A model generated the notes under the pieces. That model was given only the letters and a program-made list of their open reading frames with translations. It searched no databases and was not told the origin of the DNA. Of a stretch of 64,000 nt of DNA, positions 46,031 to 56,310 are shown piece by piece. How positions within the stretch are numbered: position 1 is the first letter of the stretch; each line of letters starts with the position of its first letter. Location of the stretch: NCBI GenBank assembly GCA_026225945.1, contig JAMJFZ010001258.1:2990501-3054500 (forward strand), given 5' to 3'. The DNA is from Cricetomys ansorgei (lineage: Eukaryota > Chordata > Mammalia > Rodentia > Nesomyidae). The translations under genes and the position numbers were made by a program.

Positions 46031-46507
46031 CTAACAACTGGAACCACCAGGAAGACTTAAGAGGAGCTCAGAAGGTAACTGCCTTCTGTTGACGTTGTTG
46101 TTTCTGGCTTGTGAGGTTGTGGGGAAGTTCTTAAAGTGTTGATTTAAGAAACTTCTCACTGGGGCCAGAATGTGGGGTGAGATTGCTTTTAGCACTGATG
46201 GTAAAGTGTATCTTCTTTCTCTTACTATGAGAGGGTTCTGGAGGGACAGGGTTGCCAACGGTCCTCATCTGAAGCAGGAGATGTTGCTTTCATGTATTTT
46301 TAGAAGATTCAAAAGCTCTCTAAATATAGATATTAAAAAGAGAAGAACACTTTTCCAGGACAGAGCTAAACTATGCCGGGGAACCCAGTTGGGTCGTAGA
46401 AATTTTCTTTTTATCCCCAAAGCTCCAGCAGGTGCTTTTAGACGTTTCCGTGTCCTGGTGTTGAATCCAATCTTCAGTGACTTTGGAAACCAGTAGGTCA
46501 TTCTCAC
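46031..46507. other. Unique non-coding sequence
   Basis: Frames of 108 codons (plus) and 82 codons (minus) overlap here. Neither has a recognisable domain. No repeat recognised. Confidence 0.45.
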
Positions 46508-46705
46508 CAGCACTTACTATGGGCCTGACAAAGTTCCTAGCACTTGACAAGTCTAAAGAAACACACGATTGCTATCCAATCTGTGGATGAGAACAAAGGC
46601 ACGGATGGATTTAGCAACCTGCCCGAGATCAGGCGGTTATGAAATGGTAGAGCTAGAGATTTAGCTCAGACAGCCTGGCTCCAGAGTCTGTGCTTTTAAG
46701 CATTT
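46508..46705 (-). mobile_element. MIR SINE, antisense, nearly full length
   Basis: AGCACTTACTATGGGCCTGAC, GTTCCTAGCACTTGACAAG, GCACGGATGGATTTAGCAAC, CGAGATCAGGCGGTTATG, GGTAGAGCTAGAGATTTAG and CAGCCTGGCTCCAGAGTCTG cover the element from its 3-prime end to the tRNA-derived head, in reverse complement. Confidence 0.85.
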
Positions 46706-47340
46706 TAATATTTTACTGTCTTTCATAAAAGCTTGACTCATGTATAAAGATATCCATGATAGTATCAGTAATCAAATCAGATGAGCTGGGTCGGTCACAG
46801 CGAGCACAAGGGCGGTGATCAGTGCTCTGGAATACGGCTACTCAAGCGATCCTGGGTGTGGGGGGACCCAGGGAAGCAATCCACCAAGAAGTCTGGGGTC
46901 ACATAGCCAGGGATCGCTTCAAGCTTCACATGATCTCAGTGTGCCTCTGTGCCGAATAGTCAGTACACTGCATATTCCCAAAGATATATGTTGGGAGTGT
47001 TGCTACCTGGTCCCTCCTGTGCTGAGGCGTGCCCTGGCCGACATCTCAAGGGACTGCTATCCTCTTCCTCCAGGACTCTGCTGAGTTAAGGTCCTGCATC
47101 AGTCACCCGTGCTGGGCTTCTTGACTGCAGAATGGACCACATCTCTGAGCTCTGTGGCCAGGCTATACTTTATTAGAGTGTCTTCCGTGACATTCAAAAG
47201 GCCTCCGCTGGCAAGTAAATGTTAAATTTTTCTGGAAAGAAACTTAGCACTGTGTAGTGAAAGCCTACCTATGTACCCTATGCATAGAAGCATTGTTAGT
47301 ATAACCTGAGACGTAGGCTAAGTAAATAATCAGAGAGGGG
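46706..47340. other. Unique non-coding sequence
   Basis: No gene or repeat recognised. Confidence 0.45.
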
Positions 47341-47640
47341 ATGAAGGTTTTCTGTGGGACTTATCACAGCATCATTTATAACACAAAAGGCCCGGAAAGA
47401 GCATAAATATCTAAGAAGAGAAGAATAATTAAGAAGTTTATGATACATCCATAAAATTCAATATTGTGCAGTCATTAAAATTATGTTTCTGACGAATTTT
47501 TAATGACTCAGAGAAATGCTCATTATATAACATTTGTTGGAAATACAGAATACAGGACTTGATTAAAAAGGATGCCACTGACATAAAAAAGGAACCTAAA
47601 TATATCTGAAGTCCTAAAAAGAAATAGGACTTTTTGGTTG
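47341..47640 (+). mobile_element. Old L1 (L1M-type) 3-prime region, sense
   Basis: CAGCATCATTTATAACACAAAAG, broken by small changes, then TAAATATCTAAGAAGAGAAG, TTATGATACATCCATAAAATTC, GTGCAGTCATTAAAATTATG, GAGAAATGCTCATTATATAAC and TACAGAATACAGGACTTGAT are typical of the end of old mammalian L1s. It is decayed and non-coding. Confidence 0.85.
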
Positions 47641-47791
47641 GATCTTCCCGGATATATGACGTTTGTTTCATCTCTTCCAAAACAATGCTGGGGAAAACGC
47701 ATTAAGTTTTCATTAGAAAATCAAGGAATAAAGAATGAATATCCCTGAGCTCCCCGGAGAGTGGGACAGAGTCCCGTGGTGGTGGCATGAT

Positions 47792-47818
47792 GGGGGTGGA
47801 GGGGTGGGGGGGGTGGGC
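47792..47818 (+). other. G-quadruplex-forming motif
   Basis: GGGGG TGGA GGGG T GGGGGGGG T GGG satisfies the usual four-tract rule (tracts of three or more G, loops of one to seven). Confidence 0.7.
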
Positions 47819-48114
47819 AGCAGAGACGCAGCCTTCCTTCCCAGTAGGAATACCTCAGTTTCCCCGGCCTCCCCGCTCCATGCATGTGCATGCATGTACT
47901 CACAGGTCTGCACAGAGATAAGTTTCTGACTGCCAACTTCAGATGGGGAGAGAACCAGATCATCTCTATGACCGATTTCCATATAAATTACCCAGCGGAC
48001 AGTCATCCCCTCATGCGGCCTGAAGTTCTTTGGGAGAAAGCAAGACTGACGTTTATCTCCTACGTACCAGTATCAGGGCTTCTGCGTCTGGACTTGTAAA
48101 GTCACAGGAGCCGA

Positions 48115-48160
48115 ATATATATATATGTATATATATATGTATATATATATATATATATAC

Positions 48161-48213
<53 letters not shown>
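48115..48213. repeat. Compound (AT)n-(CA)n microsatellite
   Basis: About 55 bases of AT/TATATG alternation followed by about 45 bases of (AC)n with one interruption. The AT half is self-complementary and could extrude as a cruciform. Confidence 0.97.
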
Positions 48214-48939
48214 TTCCTTCACCCACACATGGAGGTGACACGCTCCCGAGTTGGCAGGCGCCGCTGTGCTCGACGTGGAGGGTGCTGTGGTAAGGAGGCA
48301 GCCCTCGTTTCTGTACTGCCCGGTTCAGAGACAGTAAGTAACCACAAGGGAAATGAGGGCTCTATACAAAATAAGGGTTCTCCAGATTGCCCACCTGCGG
48401 AGAGACGGACACCATCGGTCACCTCAGCACGACTCTAACTGGGAAATGGTGCTGACGGTAGAGAGGAGGCTGGGGAGTCAAGAAAGGTGGTGACAGGAGG
48501 CACTGGGAAAAGATGAAGGGTCGGGTGAGAGCTGGAAGGTGCTGTGAGGCCCAGAGTCCTCCATCTCTAAAATACTAATCATTCAAGTGTATTTAACCTT
48601 CCAAGACAGCAGCCTCGAGGGCCAGCCACCCAGCCGGTGCGAACACTCTAGCATGTCCATAGAAAATCAATCATGCAGTGGCCACATTCCAAATGCTGAA
48701 AGGAAATTAAGATCTGGGAGTCGTTGCTGTGAGCACCCGGGTGCTCTCGGATCTGTGGAGAGGTTAAAAACAGGAGGCTGAGCAAGATGGACTCCCCTTT
48801 GTCTGATGCTGTTCTGCTAATGACGCTGCCCCTGGGAGACAGCACCCAGGATTCCAGGCTGCTTCCTGCTAGGAGGCTTTGACCTGCCTCCCACCAGTCC
48901 CGCCCAGTTAAAGATGACAAGCAGATGGGTACGTGCTCT
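48214..48939. other. Unique non-coding sequence
   Basis: No gene or repeat recognised. Confidence 0.45.
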
Positions 48940-49300
48940 GACTGTGTGCCACAGACGCTATGTCAGAGCCCGAGCAGCTAGTTACTTGGCGTTTCTAGAA
49001 GTGTTACCGAAATCACAGGATTTCATCGTGACTTTAAGGATCTGCAGCAACCGGATAACTTTTAATAAACTGGCTGATACTTTCAATGAAAATTTCTGGT
49101 TAATTCTCACATTCGATACTCCTAGTTTTTAGTGGACAAATATGCTTTCAGAGGAAAACAACCTTTTTAACCTTGTGAATACGTAGGGATTTCAGAAACA
49201 TGGTCACATCAATCACAGTTGTTAAGGCCAAGATTTGGATTTATTTTCTAATTACCATTTTATCAATTGGACCAATTAGTCTGAACAAGGCTGAGATTCC
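48940..49300. promoter_or_regulatory. Candidate conserved non-coding element
   Basis: A repeat-free block with ACTTTTAATAAACTGGC, CTGGTTAATTCTC, CTAATTACCATTTTATC, and CCAATTAGTC. Low CpG and no credible frame. Inference from texture only. Confidence 0.25.
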
Positions 49301-51419
49301 CAGGATTTCCTAAAACTGACATCTGTGCCTTCTTGATCTGCTGGCGACAAACATGATGCAAATTCACCAATTACAGTACTCGGTGTCGGATGCGCACCAG
49401 CGGCAGTGAAGCCAGGGGTTTGAGTCTCAAGTGTTCTGGGACAAACGAGAGTCATGCCTGATCTCTGAGTCACGTTTTAAAATCCCCGCTGGCTTTCGTT
49501 TTGCTCCGTCATTTTAAATCATAAAACAGAGCCGATTAGATGCAAGCCTTCCTGTAAGCGCTTTTCTCTCTTTGAGTTCTCTGCTCTATTTACTGCTTCC
49601 TGGTCAGGAACTCACAGAGGACAGTGACTACAGTCATAAACTGTAGAGAAAGAAGCAAGACAACAAGGAGGTTCAGAGCTGGTTCTTTCTGTCATGTGGT
49701 CAGTAACTGCTGGGAAGGTTTTGGACTCAACGTTCTGATCCTACGCACTGCTACCTTGTAGGACTGCTACTGAGATTCAGTGAGAGCAGAGAAGGAACAT
49801 TGTACCACCCTCTCTCTGGAGTAGAACTTGGTGAATACTGATTTTTCTTGTGGTTCTGTTCTCTGTGAGACTCCTTGCCCATTTGTTCACTTAGACTGCT
49901 CAGGTTATTATCTAAGCTGAGACATCTGCCCTGGAAGCCCCAGCCTTGTAACTGCTCGATGCACTGTGTTTGTATATGCATAACGTACAGATACCCAGGA
50001 GGAGAGAGTTTGTAGTATCATATCACAGTTCTGACTTGCTTAATTATTTTAAACACTTCCAAAAATTTTAATAAAAATCTGGTCACACTTTGTAAGCATG
50101 TTATGATTCAGTAAGAATATTCTTTTAAGCTTTTAGGATATTCACTCCTAGACTTGCTGATTCATCTATCAAATGTGATTTAAAGATGCAAAGTGGAATT
50201 ATTAATAAAAGTACTCAGAAACAGCCTAACAATTCTAGGAGGGGGAGGTAAGTATTCTCGTGGACAGAAGAGGCGAGTGTGCAGTCCGAGCACTGTAGAG
50301 AAACTGCGGAGGACCGCGGAGTAGAGCACAGGAGGGAAACTGAGGAGGACCGTGGAGCAGAGCACTGGAGACAGCACGCAGACAGCCGCTCCTGCCCACC
50401 TCGCTAGCCAGCTATGGCTTCCCTCAGGCATGACAACAGCACACACAGCCCATCATAAAGGCCACGCAGGACTAACTGCTCCACAGTCGGCTCTGTAACT
50501 TGCTTCACCCACACCCTCACCACCAACACTCGGAGGCAGCGAAACAATCCCTTCATTTCTTTAGCTTCCCTTAGGGATGGATTACTGCTTACATTCTGGG
50601 AAACCGGGACCAGCCCGTACACAGAGGTACATGCTAAGCAAGGCTGAGTGAGCTTTTGAGGGCTGACCTAGGAACCACGATGTGGTTTCTGTGAGAAAAT
50701 AAGTTCAGCCTATAACTACAGAGCAACTTTGGAGAGCAACCCACGGGAAAGGGGGCACGAGAAAACACATTTGATTATTTACTTTGATACAAAGACAAAA
50801 CAATAGTAAATTCTGTTTATCACAGAGACAGTCAAAAGTGTTTGCAAAGTCTGTCTTCAAACACTAAATGAAAGACCCAGGATCTAGGCAGCCAAGTAAA
50901 ATCAGAAGTTGTAAATGGACGGTTAAGTGGCAGGAAGTCTTGAGGCTCACACCTAGGCCACCAAGAAAAGGGACGAGGACTCTGATCCTGATTGAAGCCC
51001 CAAGATGGCAGATCATTGATTTCTAGAGGGAAGACTAGAGAAACCATCAAGGCTCTCACAGGTGCCCGTCACAGCACATGGAGAAAGGCTTTAAACAGAG
51101 AAGCAAATCCCTTACTGTAGTGACTAACAAGCCTTGCGGGACAAAGAGGACCAGGTAAAGCAGCCCTAGTCAGTGATGAGAGGTCAGTTTACATCAACAA
51201 GGACTTAGTTCTTTCACAAACCAGAACTGGAGCCGGATAAGGAGGAGTTTTCCCTTCAGTGTTTAAACTTGAGAAGCACCTGGAATCCCTTGTAGTGAAG
51301 TACAAATGCTCAAACACTTGACAAAGTGCAACAGAAAGCATAAACTCATAACCAGCTCAGGAACCTGACTCTGCCAGGCTCGTGCCAACAGGCACAGGTT
51401 AGCGTGAGAAGGGAAGAAA
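49301..51419. other. Unique sequence with a weak MIR trace and a short direct repeat
   Basis: A weak sense MIR-like passage lies at 49735-49850 (TACCTTGTAGGACTGCTACTG). At 50284-50365 a phrase of the type CAC(T/A)G(T/G)AG-x-GAAACTG(C/A)GGAGGACCG(C/T)GGAG repeats about 45 bases apart. No gene was seen. Confidence 0.4.
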
Positions 51420-51530
51420 ATAATTAAGCAATATATTGATCGCCTATGATGCTTTAGGCACCATTTACCGGCAAGGATGTGGCGGTAAGGAGGAATTACT
51501 GCCCTTAGCTCACCTGGGTGGGAGGGAGAC
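51420..51530 (-). mobile_element. Probable L2 fragment, antisense
   Basis: AATATATTGATCGCCTATG, TGCTTTAGGCACCATTTACC, AGGAATTACTGCCCTTAGC, and GTGGGAGGGAGACAGTGTAA follow the reverse complement of the L2 3-prime end (there a run like TATTGAGCACCTACTATG, then CCCTGCCCTCATGG). Confidence 0.65.
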
Positions 51531-51666
51531 AGTGTAATGAAAATTTTATAGCAATAAATGAAAAACAGTCAGAGCTGTGGGGTGCGTGCAGATGGCTGAG
51601 ATGGAGATGAGGTTCCCAGAGGAGGCGATCCCTAAATGAGGCGGGGACGGGTTTGCAGAGAGACAG

Positions 51667-51667
<1 letters not shown>

Positions 51668-51712
<45 letters not shown>
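51668..51712. repeat. (GT)n microsatellite
   Basis: About 22 GT units, nearly pure from 51674 onward. Probably length-polymorphic. Confidence 0.98.
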
Positions 51713-51713
<1 letters not shown>

Positions 51714-51735
51714 TTTTAAAAGTCTCTTCAGAATC

Positions 51736-51866
51736 CAGCACCGGGCGCATAGCATCGGCACACAGCACCAAGGCACATAGCATCGGCACACAGCACCAAG
51801 GCACATAGCATCGGCACACAGCACCGGGCGCAGAGCATTGGCACACAGCACCAAGGCACAGAGCGC
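51736..51866. repeat. Minisatellite of 27/28 bp, about 4.7 units
   Basis: Units start CAGCACC at 51736, 51763, 51791, 51819 and 51846. Types with GGGCGCA (27 bp) are the first and fourth, and types with AAGGCACA (28 bp) are the second, third and fifth. The unit end is AGCATCGGCACA. This explains the Cys/Val/Leu-repetitive minus-strand frames here. Confidence 0.95.
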
Positions 51867-53125
51867 GAGGGTGACGCTAAGGATGGCTTGGACTCAAAAA
51901 ATGACCTTGAAACACCAGAGAGACCAACGGAGACAAACTGCTCCCTCTTCTGGTACAGGAGAGACAGCAGGCACAAACAGAAATAGGAAAAGTCAGGAAA
52001 GGTCAGGGAGGAACAGGCAGCCATCAGCTGTCCTAAAAGAAGGTTAGGAACCCAGAAAGACACTGCGCGCAAAGCCAGGGGACCTCTGTCTCCGAGGACA
52101 GCTCTTCAGGGAAGGTCAGTGTCTCCAGCTGGCATGCACAAGAAGGGAAGCACGTTCAGAGCCCCACGTAGTCCACGAGCCTGACACCTCGGAAACGTGA
52201 GGAGCTCCGAGGCTCAGCCGTGAACAAGCCAGAAGGAAGACAGGCCGGGGACGAAGATGGGAGCCTAGACCCTGCCCTGAGGCTGGAGGTGGTTTTGGAG
52301 TTGCTCTGAGGCACGTGGGAGGTTATTTAGAGAGCACAATCAGCTGTTCTCTATTTCTGGGGAGACGAGGACAAGAAGACAGAGAACAAAAGAAAATGAA
52401 ATCAAATTGCAGTGAAGACCGTTCAGTACCAGGGTGATTTTGTCTCAGAAGCTGGAAGCATGGTTTAGAACAGTCTCTCTGTCCAAGATGGTTCCGGACA
52501 GGGACACCAGCTGTGACTGTAGGCGGTGGAGGAGCCAAAGCCACCTCAATGCCCTTCTCAGCTGTTTCTGCAGTTATGTAACATTATGCATAAACAGAGT
52601 AATACCAAATTACCCCATTTATACGTTTTATGTGTCTATTAATATGGACAACTGTTTCCTTTCCATTTTACCAGTAAAGTTTGAACACAAATGTAAGCCG
52701 GCCTCTCCCCATTACAGCTCAGCCTTCAGAGTTAATTGCCTCTCTGAACACTTAAGGAGTCATTTTTCATTATGATGGTGAGCAAGGGGAAGGCAGATGG
52801 CCAGCCATGTTATTGATTTGATGATCCTTGCTGGCTTGTTGGATAAATGGAACCGAATGTATGGTCACCGCGTCTGGACTTTTAGGGCCTTCAAGGTTCA
52901 AGTCAAGTTAAACCAGAAGGCAGGTTCAGGGGACAAGGACCCATTTATTCCCCAAGGTTTCTAAATGATGATCCCAGGGATTGTAGGACTCTGCAGACAC
53001 CCTCCCTGGAGTCTCCTGGACCAGTTTAAGTCTTTAAGGAAGAATGACCACTCTCCTGTGTTTCACTGGTGCTTTGGGTGCAGGACAGCCCAGGACACGC
53101 CGCCATCAATTAAGAAGTCTGCCCA
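51867..53125. other. Unique non-coding sequence
   Basis: No gene or dispersed repeat recognised. From 52560 to 52770 the sequence is AT-rich, repeat-free and CpG-poor. Confidence 0.45.
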
Positions 53126-53152
53126 ATTTGCATGGCCTGTGCTCATTTGCAA
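53126..53152 (+). promoter_or_regulatory. Paired octamer (POU-factor) motifs
   Basis: ATTTGCAT at 53126-53133 is the perfect reverse-complement octamer. ATTTGCAA at 53145-53152 is a one-base variant that reads ATTTGCAAAT when extended. The spacing of 19 bases is about two helical turns. They sit in a repeat-free block (53100-53280) containing GAATTACTCAC and GTAATTATAG. Confidence 0.4.
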
Positions 53153-53351
53153 ATTGTACGGCAGCTAGATGGAGATGAATTACTCACTTCTTAGAGGGTC
53201 ATTAACTTTTTCCTTAAAAGCCCTCTGAGAAAGACCATTGTGGCTTTAGGAGTTAATGTAATTATAGTCGATGCTTACCTTTTGTAGAATCCCATTTCCA
53301 CTGCTGCTGTTGGATCCCCCTCAGGACTATCATTAAGCATGAACGCATATC
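53153..53351. other. Repeat-free sequence next to the octamer motifs
   Basis: Low CpG, AT-balanced, no gene. Possibly part of the same regulatory element as the octamer pair. Confidence 0.3.
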
Positions 53352-53526
53352 CACACTACCAACACCTCCGGTAGACAGTACACCACCACTTAACAGCACA
53401 CAGTAGGTCACACTACCAACACCTCTCGTAGACACTACACCTACCACCACTGAACAGTGCACAGTAGGTCACACTACCAATGCCTCCGGTAGACACTACA
53501 CCACCACTGAATAGTGCACAGTAGGA
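53352..53526. repeat. Three-unit tandem repeat of 57-61 bp
   Basis: Units start CACACTACCAA at 53352, 53409 and 53470 and end GCACAGTAGG. Unit 2 has a 4-base insertion (CTAC). Substitutions are few, so amplification is fairly recent. Confidence 0.95.
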
Positions 53527-54132
53527 TCTGAGACTAGATTGAATTTCTTTTTAAATTTCAAATAGTATTATTTAAAAGTTGCAAATAAAAAAAAACATAC
53601 TAAAATTAACCATATTCAAAGACAATCAGGAATTTTGATCAAAAATTGAATACATTCCCCTGGGTTTTCTGGGAGGCAACTCCAATAATGAGGTGGGTCC
53701 TAGGAAAAACATTTATGCAGGAAAAAGAAATTTCCATGGCTTTGATCCACATTTCATCGCCCTGTTTATGAGAAGACGCATTTTCCCAGACTACCTGACT
53801 CCTCTTCTTGTTCTATGAGTTCCCCTTGCCTGCCATTTTGGTTCTGTGGCAGGTCTCGTACTGCTTGCTAACAGGAAAAGCATTCTTCTTCTGGTCAGAC
53901 AGCCCTTCGTCGTGGTGAAATGGACCCGAATCTTCTGCGGGGGACCCAGAGACCTGTGCTGCGGCCTAGCTCAACCACAAACACGTCTTCTCCTACGTGT
54001 GGCTCCGTGGGTTTCTTTCTTGAAGACTGTGAGGTAGAACAGGTGACCTCTAAGGTCGTTCCTCAGTCTCAGAATGACAGTCTCTGGCATCAGGATTACC
54101 CACCCACCCTCGTGTAGCGTGGAAGGCAGCTG
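53527..54132. other. Unique non-coding sequence
   Basis: AT-rich first 120 bases, then balanced. No gene or repeat recognised. Confidence 0.45.
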
Positions 54133-54480
54133 TTAAGGACTGAATGCTGCTATCCTTTCTCCACTCTCTGCCAAATCCGCATGCTGAGGCCCTGATGGGA
54201 CGGCTCTGGGGGGAGGGGGCTGCGGTGAGACTATCGGTTAGGTAAGGCCACGAGGACGGAGGCTTGTTTGAAGAGTCCAGTCTGTGTGAGGAATCAATTC
54301 TCCATTGTGAGAGGACACAGCGAAGAGGTGACAGCTGAAAGCCAGGGCGAAGACCCTCACAAGACCTTCGAGTAAGTCCGACACCATGCTTTAGACTTCC
54401 CAGGCTCCACAACTGTGAGAGATGTGTGTTTGCTGTTCCAGCCAGTTTGTGATTACAGAAGCCCCGCTGGCTACAGCAGG
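54133..54480 (+). mobile_element. MaLR-type solo LTR (MLT1-like), sense
   Basis: TGTTAAGGACTGAATGCTGC, GGCCCTGATGGGACGGCTC, TGTGAGAGGACACAGCGAAG, AGACCCTCACAAGACC, TTAGACTTCCCAGGCTCC and AACTGTGAGAGATGTGTGTT reproduce MaLR LTR landmarks in order. No internal viral sequence flanks it, so it is a solo LTR. A more decayed relative lies at 32508-32800. Confidence 0.85.
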
Positions 54481-55234
54481 CTACAGCCAGAGTCTTTCAA
54501 AGCCATGCAATCCAGGGACATTTCATTCATGACCAATTAAAAGAAAAAGGTCTCACTAATGGCAGTTTTATATACATTATGGTGTCATTTTTCACAAGAA
54601 GTCCAAAGGGAAGGAGATTTACCCTTTATATTTAATTTATAGTCCCAAAGTTTGCATTTTAGTTTTTTGATTCTACTTCAAAAGCAGCTTGCTTATTGTG
54701 AAGGAATCTCGACCCCCGTCCTGGCTTTGTATATTACTTGCTGGCTTTACTAACACCCCCCTTTTCTCCTTGACCAAAATAATTATTTACCGGTCAATTA
54801 CAGGACTACCAAAATGGGTGCTGGGAGGGAGAAAGGGTAGGGTGTTGGCTACAGGTCCCGTGGCAGTGTGAGGCATTCCGCCCCTTGAGGAGAAATGTTT
54901 CTAACTGCTTACCCTGAGGACATCTGAGTCAAATTGTAGGGTTAGCACAAGAGCGGAGCGTGCTGGTGAGTCGTGCTCACTAGCCATCGGGTTCTTACTG
55001 GTCATTTTCTTTGCTTCCTTAACACATGAATCAATCTCTCTCCCTTAACTGTGGCACAGAGAGAGATAAAATCTCAGATGGAAGGCACATGGCCTGCATA
55101 CTGCAGAGTGACACTGGTCACAGAGAAGACGCTTACACCGTACTCAGAAGCAGGTGGCCAATTCCTCCACTTATACAAAACCCTGCTAACCCCAAATGAG
55201 ATTCAGAAAAACAGCTCCGTATGTGACAGTCTTC
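54481..55234. other. Unique non-coding sequence
   Basis: No gene or repeat recognised. Confidence 0.45.
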
Positions 55235-55430
55235 TGATTTTAAATTCTGGCTCCTCAGTTATTTGCTGCGTGGCTGGAGGCAGGTGTCTAAGCCTCAAGA
55301 GCTCACTGTTCTCACAGATGATGGAAATTCGGTACGGTACTATGTAACGTCTAGGTTATAATAATCTAAGGATATCAGGAGCACGGAATATGTTCCGAAC
55401 AAACTCTGTAATGGTAATTACAACAGTGGG
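55235..55430 (+). mobile_element. MIR SINE, sense
   Basis: TTAAATTCTGGCTCCTCAGTT, ATTTGCTGCGTGGCTGGAGG, CTAAGCCTCAAGAGCTCACTG, CAGATGATGGAAATTCGG and GAGCACGGAATATGTTC follow MIR from its tRNA-derived half to its 3-prime end. Confidence 0.75.
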
Positions 55431-55924
55431 AGCCAGGGCTTGGATCTGCACATCGGGGAGGCTCCCTCTTCTGAGAGTAACGAGTGCGTGGACCTTTACT
55501 CTATGAAATTCAAGAACATTTTTTATTCACAAACTATGAAACCCAATTGTGCTCTCCCAGATTTAAACCTAATAGTCTTTTAAAAAATACCACAGGAAGA
55601 AATCAAAATTAGAATCATAAAATGGGACCTTGTGTGATAGGCTTCGTGCATGGCGTGTTCGAGATACCAAACTGGCCATGCTGTGGGTCACCCTTCACTG
55701 ATATTCTGATTTTATTGAATCTTAAATCTAAACAACTAATTTTTAACAGATGTATTCCACCAACAGTACAGTTCTCAGCTTAGTTTTAGTCCTCAAGGTA
55801 TGTAGCTTCAATGTTTCCAAATCAATAGAGCATGAAGCCTAATCTCCTAGGATCACGGGCTTACATTTGTATAGCCTGCATCTTTTGGTGAGAAGCTCTA
55901 CATTTTATGATATTCAGTTTTACT
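55431..55924. other. Unique AT-rich sequence
   Basis: No gene or repeat recognised. Confidence 0.45.
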
Positions 55925-56170
55925 CATCAATCAAAGGTTTATCAAGCAGATACTAAGGCTGTGGGCACTTCCACCCGGGAACCAGTAAAGGGAAGCCCAC
56001 AGTGACTACCAGGTCAGAGAGTAGGAAAGGAAAGCAGAGTTTGGGCTGAGTTCATACACAATGGGACGACAAAGCCTTCTGGAGCAGAAGTGATGCTTGA
56101 CGTGGGAACCGGCAGTTGAGGAAGGAAAGGCATTCAGGTAAGGGGGACATACGTGTGATGGAATGTGTGC
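55925..56170 (-). mobile_element. Probable L2 fragment, antisense
   Basis: GGTTTATCAAGCAGATACTAAGG, broken by changes, GGAGCAGAAGTGATGCTTGA, GGGAACCGGCAGTTGAGG and AAAGGCATTCAGGTAAGG recall the reverse complement of the L2 3-prime region, which has GGAAGGGCATTCCAGGCAG. Confidence 0.5.
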
Positions 56171-56199
56171 GCATATTCAGGACTGCAGGGAAAAGTGGG

Positions 56200-56310
56200 C
56201 GGGGCCAGATGCCATGGCTCCTGCAGGTACCTGCAGCACTCAGAAGGGTGCTGAGGGATGCCAGTCTGAGGATACCTAGTGAGACGCCGTCTCAGAAAAC
56301 ATAAAAAGGA
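56200..56310 (+). mobile_element. Old B1-related SINE, sense, with deletion
   Basis: GGGGCCAGATGCCATGGCTC, GCAGCACTCAGAAGGGTGCTG and GTGAGACGCCGTCTCAGAAA match the start, middle and end of an old monomeric B1, with an internal deletion. Confidence 0.55.

Noticed and set aside
46170..46513. 108-codon plus and 82-codon minus frames
   Set aside because: Both overlap in opposite directions, neither shows a known motif, and they run up to a MIR SINE.
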